From the NCBI RefSeq assembly GCF_003122215.1, contig NZ_QEYD01000018.1, positions 1-64,000 on the forward strand: DNA of 64,000 bases, written 5' to 3'. The DNA comes from Pararhodobacter marinus. GTDB taxonomy: Bacteria > Pseudomonadota > Alphaproteobacteria > Rhodobacterales > Rhodobacteraceae. This document shows positions 26,246 to 34,940 of the stretch, one piece after another. Both the position numbers and the translations under genes were made by a program. Within the stretch, counting starts at the first letter, position 1. Each line of letters begins with the position of its first letter. Below the pieces are notes generated by a model, which was not told the DNA's origin, ran no database searches, and saw only the letters and a program-made list of their open reading frames with translations.

Positions 26246-26928
26246 GCGACATTTTCGAACCCGACGACTGGCCCCCCGACGACCGCGACGATCTGCTCGC
26301 GGCCGAGTATGTCCTGGGTGTCCTGTCCGGCGATGAACGCCGCAGCGCGCAGACGCGCTCGGAAACCGACGGCGCCTTTGCCGAGCGGGTGGCGCATTGG
26401 GAGCGCAGGCTTGCGTTGCTCAACGCCGCCTACGAGGAAGGGCCGGTCGATCCCGGCACGCTCGAAAAGGTCGAAGCCGCGCTGTTCGGGGAACCCGCCG
26501 CGACCCCGGAACCCGCCTTGGCGACCCGTCGTCAGGGCGCGGGCTGGCGGCTGTGGTTCGCCGGCGCGCTGAGTGCGGCGGTCGTGGTGCTGGCGGTGCT
26601 GTTCTGGCCGCAGCCCACCGCGGCGCCGCTGGTCGCGCGCCTCGATGCGGGCGAGCTGGCCTTCGACGCCAGCTACCAGGCGGGTGTGCTGCAGGTCGCG
26701 CATCGCGGGCCGGAAGCCGAAGAGGGGCGCGATTACGAATTGTGGTCGATCGGCGCCGATGGCGTGCCCCGCTCGCTGGGCATCCTGCGCGGCGAGGCGA
26801 TCGAGATCCCGGCCGAGCTGGACGCCGGGGTGACGCTGGCCGTCAGCCTCGAGCCGCTGGGCGGTTCGCCCGATGCCGGGCCGACCGGGCCGGTTCTGAT
26901 GACCGCCGAACTCACCCTCGGCGACTGA
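26242..26928 (+). CDS. Anti-sigma factor, RskA family
   Basis: The product is 228 residues. The N-terminal cytoplasmic part (1-105) contains DLLAAEYVLGVLSGDERR, the short anti-sigma domain of RskA/ChrR-like proteins. One membrane helix is LWFAGALSAAVVVLAVLFW (about 108-126). The C-terminal periplasmic RskA domain contains YELWSIGADGVPRSLG. It should hold the upstream sigma factor at the membrane until proteolysis. Translation is coupled to the sigma gene by ATGA overlap. A strong terminator follows at 26965. Confidence 0.9.
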   Translation: MSDIFEPDDWPPDDRDDLLAAEYVLGVLSGDERRSAQTRSETDGAFAERVAHWERRLALLNAAYEEGPVDPGTLEKVEAALFGEPAATPEPALATRRQGAGWRLWFAGALSAAVVVLAVLFWPQPTAAPLVARLDAGELAFDASYQAGVLQVAHRGPEAEEGRDYELWSIGADGVPRSLGILRGEAIEIPAELDAGVTLAVSLEPLGGSPDAGPTGPVLMTAELTLGD

Positions 26929-26964
26929 GGGCGACACCGCAGACGCACCACCGCAAACAAGGAC

Positions 26965-26995
26965 AGGCGCCGGGCAAAGCCCCGGCGCCTTTTTG
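26965..26995 (+). terminator. Intrinsic terminator after the sigma/anti-sigma operon
   Basis: A 10-bp perfect stem AGGCGCCGGG/CCCGGCGCCT (26965-26974, 26981-26990) with a 6-nt loop is followed by a run of T. It ends the sigma/anti-sigma transcript, so the fasciclin gene needs its own promoter. Confidence 0.88.
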
Positions 26996-27078
26996 TTGGC
27001 CGGGCCGCGATCCGGGGTGACGCCAAGGCGTGTTGCACGAGCCCCATGAGCGCTCACGCTTCTGTGACCAACAATTTT

Positions 27079-27100
27079 CGTCCGGCTGAAACTCGTCCGG
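27079..27100 (+). promoter_or_regulatory. Repeated CGTCCGG motif before the fasciclin gene
   Basis: CGTCCGG occurs at 27079-27085 and 27094-27100, 15 nt apart, and once more 55 nt before the sigma-factor start (25621-25627). It could be part of an autoregulated ECF promoter, but no matching -10 element at constant spacing is seen, so this is weak. Confidence 0.25.
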
Positions 27101-27162
27101 TTTCGCTTCGTATCTCGGGGCATAGGGCAATGAAGCCCGTTACCACAAATCGGAGAGTTCTT

Positions 27163-27717
27163 ATGAAAACCCTTATCGCTGCCACCCTGTCGCTGACCAC
27201 CATGACCGCCGGCGCCGCTCTGGCGCAGAACCCGATGGTGGGCGGCGCCGAGATGTTCCCCGACCGCAACATCGTCGAAAACGCGATGAACTCGGCCGAT
27301 CACACCACCCTCGTGGCCGCCGTGCAGGCTGCCGGTCTGGCCGAGACGCTGATGGGCGAAGGTCCGTTCACCGTGCTGGCGCCGACCAACGAAGCTTTTG
27401 CCGCGCTGCCCGACGGCACCGTCGAGAGCCTGCTCGAGCCCGAAAACCGCGAGCAGCTGCAGACCATCCTCGGTTGCCACGTGATCCCGGGCGAAGTGTT
27501 CTACAACCAGCTGGAAAACATGGCGCAGGCCGATGGCGGCACGCACAGCTTCGAAACGGTCGGCGGCTGCACCTTCACGCTGGTTCAGGCCGCGACCGGC
27601 GCGCCGGTGACCATCCGTGACGGCATGGGCAACAGCGCCAACATCACCATCGAGAATGTCGACCAGTCGAACGGCGTCATCCACGTGATCGACACGGTCC
27701 TGATGCCGGCGATGTAA
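27163..27717 (+). CDS. Secreted fasciclin-domain protein
   Basis: The product is 184 residues. Residues 1-21 are a Sec signal (MKTLIAATLSLTTMTAGAALA). One FAS1 domain follows: HTTLVAAVQAAGLAETLMGE, then GPFTVLAPTNEAFAALPDGT and NGVIHVIDTVLMP, the H1 and H2 boxes. It is periplasmic or extracellular and probably mediates adhesion or surface interaction. GGAG lies 8 nt before the start. Its position behind sigK/rskA-like genes suggests it is the regulon target, as with the fasciclin proteins MPT70/MPT83 in mycobacteria. Confidence 0.9.
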   Translation: MKTLIAATLSLTTMTAGAALAQNPMVGGAEMFPDRNIVENAMNSADHTTLVAAVQAAGLAETLMGEGPFTVLAPTNEAFAALPDGTVESLLEPENREQLQTILGCHVIPGEVFYNQLENMAQADGGTHSFETVGGCTFTLVQAATGAPVTIRDGMGNSANITIENVDQSNGVIHVIDTVLMPAM

Positions 27718-27781
27718 GTCCGGGTTACCGGACCATCCCGAACGGGCTGTCGCATGCCCCCAATCATGTTGGCAGCCCCAG

Positions 27782-27807
27782 CCCCGGCGTTCGCGCCGGG
27801 GCGTTTT
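27782..27807 (+). terminator. Intrinsic terminator after the fasciclin gene
   Basis: Stem CCCCGGCG/CGCCGGGG with a stable TTCG tetraloop, followed by CG and TTTT. It lies 65 nt after the stop codon and just before the 3' end of the convergent amidase gene. Confidence 0.85.
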
Positions 27808-27830
27808 CATGTCCGCTTGTCCGACCGCCG

Positions 27831-29276
27831 TTACGCGTGTCGGATGACCGGGTCGATCACCGGCAGGGGACCGCCGAAAACCATCTCAACCGCGCGCGCG
27901 GCAGCCAGCAGGTCCCGCTCGCCGCGCGGCTTGCCGATCAGTTGCAACCCGACCGGGATACCCGCCGCATCCAGACCCGCGGACACCGACAGCGCAGGCA
28001 GCCCGAGCACGGTGGCCAGGAAACCGCAATCCAGCCAATCCATGTAGAAACTCAGCTCTTTTCCGTCGATCCGGCGCACCCATTCTTCCTCTACCTTGTG
28101 CGGCATCGTGCCCACGACCGGGCATGCCAGCACGTCGACATGGGCAAAGACACCCTGAACCGCATCGTAGAGCCGCGAGCGGATCAGCTGCGAATCGATG
28201 ATGTCGTCCATCGTCAGCGCCAGCCCGTCGCGCAGATTGCCTTCGAGCGTCGGCTTGAACCCCGCGCGGATCTCGGGCTCGATGTCGCGCATCAGCGTGG
28301 CCCAGAGCAGGCCGCGCTGGACGTAATAGGCCCGGCGCATCCCCGACAGGTCCAGCGTCACGATGTCGACCGACGCCCCCGCCGCCAACAACCGGCTCAT
28401 CGCCGCGTCGATATGGAAGCGCATCTCGGGATCGACGGCGCTTTCGCCCGACAGATCGGGCATGTAGCCGATGCGTAGATCGGCAGGTTCGGCCCGGGTA
28501 ACCGCGTCCCGGTAGGGCGCGGGATCGGCCGGGTAGGACAGCGGATAGCGCGGATCGAACCCGGTCATCGTGTCGAGAAACAGGGCCAGGTCCGTGACCG
28601 ACCGGGCCATCGGCCCCTGCACGCCCTCGGTGATATAGCCCCCCTGCGCAGGCCCCCCCGCCACGAGGCCGGGACTGGGCCGCAGGCCGACCACACCGCA
28701 ATACGCGGCGGGCGTGCGCAGGCTGCCGCCGTGGTCGGAACCATGGCTGAGCCAGGTCTGCCCCACCGCCAGCCCGGCCGCCGCTCCGCCCGACGATCCC
28801 GCCGGATTGAGCCGCGTGTCATGCGGGTTGCGGGTCGCGCCGAAGATGGCGTTGAACGTGTTGGCGCCGGCGCCGAATTCCGGCGTGTTCGTCTTGCCGA
28901 TGACCAGACCGCCGCGCCGCTCGATCAGCTCGACCAGAGGGTCCGACGCCTCGGGCACGTAATCCGCGAGCGCCGGAGTGCCCCAGGTGCTGCGCACCCC
29001 CGCGACGGCCGTCAGATCCTTGATCCCCACAGGCAAACCATGGAGCGCGCCGCGCGTCTCAGAGGGCGGGGACAGCGCGCGCGCCGCCTTGCGGGCACGG
29101 TCGAAACAGGGCGTCGGCATCGCGTTGATGGCGGGGTCGGTCTGAGCGTGCCGCGTCTGCGATGCGGCGATCAGCTCGTCGGGCGACACTTCACGGCGGC
29201 GCAGCATATCGACAACCTCGACCGCGCTCAGGGCGCAGATATCGGGGCCGGAATAGACGGGGGTTTCGCCGGTCAT
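27831..29276 (-). CDS. Amidase-signature family enzyme
   Basis: The product is 481 residues. The Ser-cisSer-Lys triad is visible: Lys-86 in GLPVGIKDLT, Ser-161 in NPAGSSGGAAAGLAVG and Ser-185 in GSDHGGSLRTPAA. It hydrolyses an amide C-N bond in the cytoplasm; related enzymes include aryl- and acyl-amidases and allophanate hydrolases. AAGGAG lies 7 nt before the start. It is the last gene of the GntR-GGT-TRAP-TSUP operon, so its substrate is probably taken up by the TRAP carrier. A GatA role is unlikely because gatB/gatC are absent and the context is catabolic. Confidence 0.9.
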   Translation of the reverse strand: MTGETPVYSGPDICALSAVEVVDMLRRREVSPDELIAASQTRHAQTDPAINAMPTPCFDRARKAARALSPPSETRGALHGLPVGIKDLTAVAGVRSTWGTPALADYVPEASDPLVELIERRGGLVIGKTNTPEFGAGANTFNAIFGATRNPHDTRLNPAGSSGGAAAGLAVGQTWLSHGSDHGGSLRTPAAYCGVVGLRPSPGLVAGGPAQGGYITEGVQGPMARSVTDLALFLDTMTGFDPRYPLSYPADPAPYRDAVTRAEPADLRIGYMPDLSGESAVDPEMRFHIDAAMSRLLAAGASVDIVTLDLSGMRRAYYVQRGLLWATLMRDIEPEIRAGFKPTLEGNLRDGLALTMDDIIDSQLIRSRLYDAVQGVFAHVDVLACPVVGTMPHKVEEEWVRRIDGKELSFYMDWLDCGFLATVLGLPALSVSAGLDAAGIPVGLQLIGKPRGERDLLAAARAVEMVFGGPLPVIDPVIRHA

Positions 29277-29292
29277 GGCGATCTCCTTCGTG

Positions 29293-30114
29293 TCAGAACC
29301 CGAACGCGCGGCGCAGCATGTTGAGCGCCACCAGAATCAGGAACACGCCGAAGATCCGCTTCAGCAGAACGGGCCGCGTGGCATGCGCCAGCCGCGCCCC
29401 GAGCGGCGCGGTCAGCAGCGTCATCGACACCACGACAAGGAAGGTGGGAATATTGATGGCGCCCAGCGTCAGCGGCGGATGGACGGCAATCGGCAGAAAG
29501 GCGAACCCGATCACCGATGGCACGGCAATCATCAGGCCGAACCCTGCCGCCGTGGCCACCGCACGGTGGATGGCGACCCCGTGCAGGGTCATGAACGGAA
29601 CGCCGAACGACCCGCCGCCGATCCCCATGAGCACCGACAAAAAGCCGATCAACGGCGAGGCCACGGCGCGGACGATTCCGCCGGGCATCTCGGGGGCGAG
29701 CTGCCATTTCTCGCGTCCGAAGGCCATGTAGAGGCCGACGATCAACGCCAGCGCGCCGAAGATTCCCTGCAGCGTGGACGAACGCAATTGCGCCGCCACG
29801 AAGACCGCAAGCGCCGCGCCGATCAGGATACCCGCCGCCCAGCTTTTCAGGATCGCCCAATCGACGGCCCCGCGCTTGTTATGGGCATTCAGCGACCGGG
29901 CCGAAGTGACGACAATCGTGGCAAGCGAGGTGGCGATGCAGATCTGCATCAGTTCGTCGCTGGCGAAACCCAGAAGCGTGAAGCCGTAATAAAAGGCGGG
30001 CACCAGCACGATGCCGCCGCCGACGCCCAGAAGGCCGGCCAGCACACCGGCAAAGGCGCCGATCAGCAGAAGCAGCACCAGCAACTGAACCAGCAGCGCG
30101 GGATCCATGGTCAT
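29293..30114 (-). CDS. TauE/SafE (TSUP) family membrane transporter
   Basis: The product is 273 residues with about eight membrane segments. The duplicated glycine motifs are AGLLGVGGGIVLVPAFYYG near 28-46 and MGIGGGSFGVPFMTLHG in the second half. It belongs to a different TSUP subgroup from the gene at 5581. In sulfonate and taurine degradation such proteins export sulfite; here it might export an anion released from the imported substrate. It starts 57 nt after the binding-protein gene, beyond an 11-bp hairpin, and ends 16 nt before the amidase. Confidence 0.87.
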   Translation of the reverse strand: MTMDPALLVQLLVLLLLIGAFAGVLAGLLGVGGGIVLVPAFYYGFTLLGFASDELMQICIATSLATIVVTSARSLNAHNKRGAVDWAILKSWAAGILIGAALAVFVAAQLRSSTLQGIFGALALIVGLYMAFGREKWQLAPEMPGGIVRAVASPLIGFLSVLMGIGGGSFGVPFMTLHGVAIHRAVATAAGFGLMIAVPSVIGFAFLPIAVHPPLTLGAINIPTFLVVVSMTLLTAPLGARLAHATRPVLLKRIFGVFLILVALNMLRRAFGF

Positions 30115-30135
30115 GACGGGGTGTCTTTCGGTCTG

Positions 30136-30165
30136 GGGCGGACCCGGCTGACGACGGGTCCGCCC
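30136..30165 (-). terminator. Intercistronic hairpin after the TRAP binding-protein gene
   Basis: GGGCGGACCCG and CGGGTCCGCCC form a perfect 11-bp stem with an 8-nt loop, directly after the binding-protein stop. There is no T-tract. Such hairpins often stabilise the binding-protein message or attenuate downstream expression. Confidence 0.55.
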
Positions 30166-30171
30166 TTGGTG

Positions 30172-31251
30172 TCACAGGAAGAAGTTCTGACGACGCACCA
30201 TGAAGCCGGTGTCGTAGAATTGCTTGTAGCCGGTCGCCTGCCGCACGTAGTCGTAATAGGCATCGACGAAGCGGCGGTGGAAGTCGCTCGTCTCCTTCAC
30301 CTCTTCGATGACTTCGGCGCAGGCGGTCTCGATCCCGTCCCAGACATCGTCGGGGAACTCGGCGATGGTCAGATCGGGATTCGAGCGCAGCCTGTCGAAG
30401 GCCGCGAGATTCGCGTGGAACGTGTCGGCAGAGGACTTGTTGGCCTCGGCCTCGGTGATCGTCTCGACCATGAGCCGCTGGCTGTCGGTCAGCGCTTCCC
30501 AGGCTTCCATGCCGATCCCGAACTCGATGCCGCCATAGATTTCGACGGGCGACGGGGCGTACATGTAGCCCGCGACATTCTGCAGGCCGAACGCCAGGTC
30601 GTTGGACGGCCCCACCCATTCGGCCCCGTCCAGCGTGCCCGCCTGAAGGGCCGCAAAGATATCGCCGGGCGGGATCGAGGTCGGGTTCACCCCCAGTTTG
30701 CGCAGCACCTCGCCATAAAGCCCGGCGGCGCGGAAGTTCAGCCCCTGAAGATCGTCGAGCGAGGTGATCTCCCGCTTGAACCAGCCGGCGGTCTGGACAC
30801 CCGAACCGCCTCCGATAAAGATCTTCAGGCCGCGGTCATTGGTGAATTCGTCCAGAAGCTCCTGCCCGCCACCGAAATACATCCAGGCGTGCATCTCGTC
30901 ATAGGTCAGGCCGAAGGGCGCGGCGGTGAAGAAGGCATGCGCAATGTCGCGGCCCGAAAACCACGTGCCCGAGCCGTGATAGACCTCGGCGGTGCCGCTT
31001 TCCACGGCTTCCTGTGTGGCGAAAGGCGCGACAAGTTCGCCGGCGCCGAACACCTGAACGTTGATCGCCCCTTCGGATATCTGCGTGATGCGTTCGGCCC
31101 ATCGCTGGGCGGAAACACCCGGCCCCGGCAGGCCACGCGGCACCGAGGTCACCAGTTTCCAGTTATGCTGAGCCTGCGCGCGGGCGATCGTCGGGGCTGC
31201 CAGAGCCGCCGGAGCGACCGCTGCGCTGGAGAGGAATGTTCTTCTTTTCAT
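30172..31251 (-). CDS. TRAP transporter substrate-binding protein, TakP-like
   Basis: The product is 359 residues. The N-terminus MKRRTFLSSAAVAPAALA with Arg-3/Arg-4 is a Tat-type signal (cleavage near ARA-Q). NWKLVTSVPRGLPGPGVSAQ, SGTAEVYHGSGTWF, DGAEWVGPSNDLAFGL and YGEVLRKLGVNP are typical of the TakP branch, which binds 2-oxo acids, often with a metal ion. The protein would deliver its ligand in the periplasm to the permease encoded just downstream (31281, 32834). GGAG lies about 9 nt before the start. The ligand is inferred only at class level. Confidence 0.9.
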   Translation of the reverse strand: MKRRTFLSSAAVAPAALAAPTIARAQAQHNWKLVTSVPRGLPGPGVSAQRWAERITQISEGAINVQVFGAGELVAPFATQEAVESGTAEVYHGSGTWFSGRDIAHAFFTAAPFGLTYDEMHAWMYFGGGQELLDEFTNDRGLKIFIGGGSGVQTAGWFKREITSLDDLQGLNFRAAGLYGEVLRKLGVNPTSIPPGDIFAALQAGTLDGAEWVGPSNDLAFGLQNVAGYMYAPSPVEIYGGIEFGIGMEAWEALTDSQRLMVETITEAEANKSSADTFHANLAAFDRLRSNPDLTIAEFPDDVWDGIETACAEVIEEVKETSDFHRRFVDAYYDYVRQATGYKQFYDTGFMVRRQNFFL

Positions 31252-31280
31252 TATCTTGTACTCCCTGTTGTCTGCGCCGT

Positions 31281-32837
31281 TCAGTGGTAGATCGCGTCCG
31301 GCAACCATGTCGCGAGGTCGGGGACCAGGAAGACGATGGTCAGCGCGACCATCTGCAAGAGGATGAACGGCACGATCCCCTTGTAGATGTCGAGGGTTTG
31401 CACGCTTGGGGGCGCGACGCGCCGGAAGTAGAACAGCGCATAGCCGAAGGGCGGCGTCAGGAAGCTGATCTGCAGGTTCAGACTGATGAGAATGGCGAAC
31501 CACACCGGGTCGACCCCGGCAGCCATCAGCGGCGGTCCGGCAATCGGCACGACGATGAAGATGATCTCGACATATTCGATGATGAAGCCCAGCACGAAGA
31601 TGATGGCCATGACGACCAGCACCGCCGTAAGGCTGCCGCCCGGAAGCCCGTGCAGGAACTCTTCGACCATGGCTTCGCCATGCAGGCCCCGGAACACCAG
31701 CGACAACATGGTCGCCCCCAGCACGATCAGCGTCAGCATGGACACCATGCTGGCCGCGCTCAGCGCGACATCCCACAGACCACCGCGCCGCAACTCCTGG
31801 ATCAGCGCGGCCAGCGTACCCAGGCTCAGCGTGACCAGCGCCCCAGTGCCGATCGCGGCCGTCAGCGGCGATGCCTGCGCCCCGCCCAGAACCTTGACCA
31901 GAACCAGCGCGAAGGCGGCCGGCAGGACCGCGATCATCAGCGCCCGCCGCCAGCGCGGCACCCCGGCGCGGTCCATCGCCGTCATCACAAGCGCGCCCGC
32001 AGCCCCCAGCGCCGCGCTTTCCGTCGCCGTGGCGATCCCGCCAAGGATCGAGCCGAGCACGATCAGGATCAGCAGCAGCGGCAGGACCAGTGAATAGGTC
32101 ACTTCGCCCAGTCCGGGCCGGGTTCTGTGGCCCTGTTCGTCGCGCTGGATCACCGGCGGGCAGCTTTCGGGGCGGCGCAGCGCGGTGATGAAGATATAGA
32201 TCAGGTACAGCCCGACCAGCATCAGGCCCGGGATGAAGGCCCCCGCGAACAGGTCGCCGACCGAGACCGGCTCGACCGCCCATTCCCCGGCCGAGCGCCG
32301 TCCGGCCTGATACGCGGACGAGATCTGATCGGTCAGCAGGATCAGCAGGATCGACGGCGGGATGATCTGGCCCAGCGAGCCCGAGGCGCAGATCACGCCC
32401 GAAGCCAGCGATCTGGAATACCCGGCCTGCAGCATGGCGGGCATCGCGATCAGGCCCAGCATGAAGATGGTCGCGCCGATCACCCCGGTCGATGCCGCCA
32501 GCAGGGCGCCCACGATCACCACCGCATAGGCCATGCCGCCCCGGCGGTTGCCGAACAAGGCGCCCGCCGTCAGCATCATGCGCTTGGCGATGTCGGACCG
32601 CTCCAGTAGCCCGCCCATCAGCACGAAAAGCGGCACGGACAGGAACACGTCGTTGGTCAGGATGCCGAAGGCCCGCGACGGGAAGGCCGAGAGAAAGGCA
32701 AGGTCGAAGACGCCCAGCCCGGCTCCCAGAAAGGCCACCAGCGTCGGCACACCCAGCAGGACGAAGCCCACGGGCGCGCCGGACAGGATGCCGCCCAGCA
32801 GCAGCACGCCCAGAAGGGCCAGAAGCGCCGCGCTCAT
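31281..32837 (-). CDS. TRAP transporter large permease (DctM type)
   Basis: The product is 518 residues, longer than the typical 430, with about 12-14 membrane helices. SGAPVGFVLLGVPTLVAFLG opens it, followed by LFVLMGGLLERSDIAKRMM, STGVIGATIFMLG and GQIIPPSILLILL, which are signatures of DctM. The extra length lies in a middle loop with further helices (about 230-330). It forms the Na+-driven channel with the small subunit. Its start overlaps the dctQ stop by 4 nt (ATGA). Confidence 0.93.
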   Translation of the reverse strand: MSAALLALLGVLLLGGILSGAPVGFVLLGVPTLVAFLGAGLGVFDLAFLSAFPSRAFGILTNDVFLSVPLFVLMGGLLERSDIAKRMMLTAGALFGNRRGGMAYAVVIVGALLAASTGVIGATIFMLGLIAMPAMLQAGYSRSLASGVICASGSLGQIIPPSILLILLTDQISSAYQAGRRSAGEWAVEPVSVGDLFAGAFIPGLMLVGLYLIYIFITALRRPESCPPVIQRDEQGHRTRPGLGEVTYSLVLPLLLILIVLGSILGGIATATESAALGAAGALVMTAMDRAGVPRWRRALMIAVLPAAFALVLVKVLGGAQASPLTAAIGTGALVTLSLGTLAALIQELRRGGLWDVALSAASMVSMLTLIVLGATMLSLVFRGLHGEAMVEEFLHGLPGGSLTAVLVVMAIIFVLGFIIEYVEIIFIVVPIAGPPLMAAGVDPVWFAILISLNLQISFLTPPFGYALFYFRRVAPPSVQTLDIYKGIVPFILLQMVALTIVFLVPDLATWLPDAIYH

Positions 32838-33346
32838 GTCTGGTCATCCTTCCCGTACAGGCCGGGCCGCAGTCCGACGATCAGCGCGACGAGGGCGAGC
32901 GCGGCGAAAACCAGAGCCGTCACGGTCTTGAGAACGAAGAATCCCGGCAGCCCGCCGAGCGTGGGCGAACTTTCCAGCACCCGCCACGATGTCCGCACCA
33001 TCGGCACCGCGTTCCACGCGGCCCAGGCCGAGGCCGGGAACAGCAGGCCCAGCAATGCGACGCGATCGATGGCGCGGCGCAGGCGTGGCGGGAACCGGCC
33101 GCTGAACACGTCCACCCGGACACTTTCATTGTTCAGGATGACCCCGACCAGCGGCAGCGACACGATGAGGAAGAACAGATAGGTCAACAGGTCCGTCGCC
33201 CAGGGCGCGCCCAGCGAGAAGACATAGCGCAGGGCGACGATCACGATCTGCACCATCAGCAGGGCGACGACGGCAAAGGCTGCAACCCCCCGCAGCGTCC
33301 CGGAAAAGCTGAGTCTCATTCGGGGTCCGGAGGGTTGAGTGCTCAT
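32834..33346 (-). CDS. TRAP transporter small permease (DctQ type)
   Basis: The product is 170 residues with four hydrophobic segments (LRGVAAFAVVALLMVQIVIV, DLLTYLFFLIVSLPLVGVIL, IDRVALLGLLFPASAWAAW, and VTALVFAALALVALIVGL). VRVDVFSGRFPPRLRRAIDR is the typical DctQ amphipathic stretch. It starts 1 nt after the gamma-glutamyltransferase stop and overlaps dctM. Confidence 0.9.
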   Translation of the reverse strand: MSTQPSGPRMRLSFSGTLRGVAAFAVVALLMVQIVIVALRYVFSLGAPWATDLLTYLFFLIVSLPLVGVILNNESVRVDVFSGRFPPRLRRAIDRVALLGLLFPASAWAAWNAVPMVRTSWRVLESSPTLGGLPGFFVLKTVTALVFAALALVALIVGLRPGLYGKDDQT

Positions 33347-33347
33347 C

Positions 33348-34940
33348 TCAGCCCCCCAGCGCCACGCCGTCCTTGCGCGGATCGCTGCCGCCGGTCAGGA
33401 GCCCGGTCGCGGCGTCCCGGCGGATGGCCTGCGCCCCGCCCATGCCGATGTCGGCCCGCGTCACGTCATGCCCCATTTCGGCAAGCTTGGCCGCGACGGT
33501 CTCGTCGAAGGTGCTTTCGATTTCCAGCTTGCCCGAGGTGATGTCGAGAAAGCTGCGCGGGGCGTCGATCGCCGCCTGCACATCCATGCCGAAATCGACA
33601 AGGTTTGAGACGAAATGCGCGTGGCCGGTCGCCTGATAGGCTCCGCCCATCACGCCGAAAGGCATCGCGTACTGACCCGGGACCTCGAGCAAGCCGGGCA
33701 GCAAGGTGTGGAGGGGCCGCTTGCCGCCCTTCAGCTCGTTCACATGCCCGTCCTGCAAGGTGAACCCGGCCCCGCGATTGTGCAGCGGGATGCCGAACCG
33801 CTTGGACGCAAACCCCGACCCATAGGGCCAGAACAGCGAATAGATCAGCGACACGCACAGACCCTCGCCGTCGACCACGGTGATATAGACCGTGTCCTTG
33901 TGAAGCGCCTCGGGACGGGGCGGAAGGGGTTGCCCCGCGCGGGTCGGATCGATCTGGGCTGCCATCTCGTCGATGGCCGCTTCCGACAGCATTCCGTCGA
34001 GATTGAGCGCACCCTGGCCCGGGTCGCCGATGAACCGGTTGCGCGCGGCATAGGCCAGCCGCGTCGCTTCGGCCTCGATATGGACGCGCTCGGCGCCATT
34101 CGGATCGAGGCTGGCGATATCGAACCGCTCCAGAAGCCCGGACAGCAAGAGCGCCGTCGCGCCCTGCCCGTTGGGCGGCAGCTCGACCAGGTCGTGACCA
34201 CGATAGGCGCGCCGGATCGGCGTGACCGGCGTGGCCTCGGTGCGTGCGAAATCCTCGGCCGTATGCAGGCCGCCCTCGGCCCGAAGCGTGTCGAGGATGT
34301 CTTCCATCACCGGGCCTTCGTAGAAGGCGCGCGCACCCTCGCGGGCGATGAGACGCAGCGCCTCGGCCTGCCCGGGAGCGCTGAAAACCTCGCCCTCGCG
34401 ATAGCTGTGCCCGTCACGCAGGAAATGGTCCCGCCCTGCGCCCTTCAACCGGGGGGCAAAGGTCGTCCCGTCGATGGCGGTGCGACGATGGACCGGCACG
34501 CCCTGTTCGGCCACGCGGATCGCCGGCGCCAGCACCGCGGCAAGATCGAGCCGCCCCTCCTGCGCGATCAGCCGGTCGAAAGCGTCGACAGCGCCCGGCA
34601 CCGTCACGGCATGGATCGAATCGAGCCCCACCGCCGTCATTCCCTGCGCGCGCAGATCGGCGGCATCGAGCGCGGCAGGCGCGCGCCCCGACCCGTTCAG
34701 CCCCCGGCTTTCCCCGGTCTTCGCATCGTGGATCAGCGCGAACACATCGCCGCCCAGCCCGCACATCGCCGGTTCGCAATATCCAAGCACGACGGCACCG
34801 GCGACCGCGGCATCGACGGCGTTGCCGCCCTGCCCCAGAATGTCCAGCGCAACACGGGCCGCAGCAGGATGCGAGGTCGCGCACATCGCCTCGGTGGCAT
34901 ACATCGGCGCGCGTCCGGGCCCTTGATAGGAATGTGTCAC
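33348..34940 (-). CDS. Gamma-glutamyltransferase family protein
   Basis: The product is 530 residues from a GTG start that overlaps the regulator stop (GTGA). This Ntn-hydrolase should self-cleave before Thr-350 in DTVYITVVDGEG, which aligns with the nucleophile of E. coli GGT; the second Thr and the His of TTHYSV are replaced by Val and Tyr, as in a bacterial side branch. GNAVDAAVAGAVVLGYCEP and MCGLGGDVF open the fold. MGGAYQATGHAHFVSNLVDFG is near the end. No signal peptide is present, so it is cytoplasmic, unlike classical GGT. It probably hydrolyses a gamma-glutamyl amide or acts as an acylase on the imported compound. Confidence 0.88.
   Translation of the reverse strand: MTHSYQGPGRAPMYATEAMCATSHPAAARVALDILGQGGNAVDAAVAGAVVLGYCEPAMCGLGGDVFALIHDAKTGESRGLNGSGRAPAALDAADLRAQGMTAVGLDSIHAVTVPGAVDAFDRLIAQEGRLDLAAVLAPAIRVAEQGVPVHRRTAIDGTTFAPRLKGAGRDHFLRDGHSYREGEVFSAPGQAEALRLIAREGARAFYEGPVMEDILDTLRAEGGLHTAEDFARTEATPVTPIRRAYRGHDLVELPPNGQGATALLLSGLLERFDIASLDPNGAERVHIEAEATRLAYAARNRFIGDPGQGALNLDGMLSEAAIDEMAAQIDPTRAGQPLPPRPEALHKDTVYITVVDGEGLCVSLIYSLFWPYGSGFASKRFGIPLHNRGAGFTLQDGHVNELKGGKRPLHTLLPGLLEVPGQYAMPFGVMGGAYQATGHAHFVSNLVDFGMDVQAAIDAPRSFLDITSGKLEIESTFDETVAAKLAEMGHDVTRADIGMGGAQAIRRDAATGLLTGGSDPRKDGVALGG

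Noticed and set aside
27831-29276. GatA subunit of the glutamyl-tRNA amidotransferase
   Set aside because: gatB and gatC are absent and the gene ends a transport and catabolism operon, so a free amidase is more likely.
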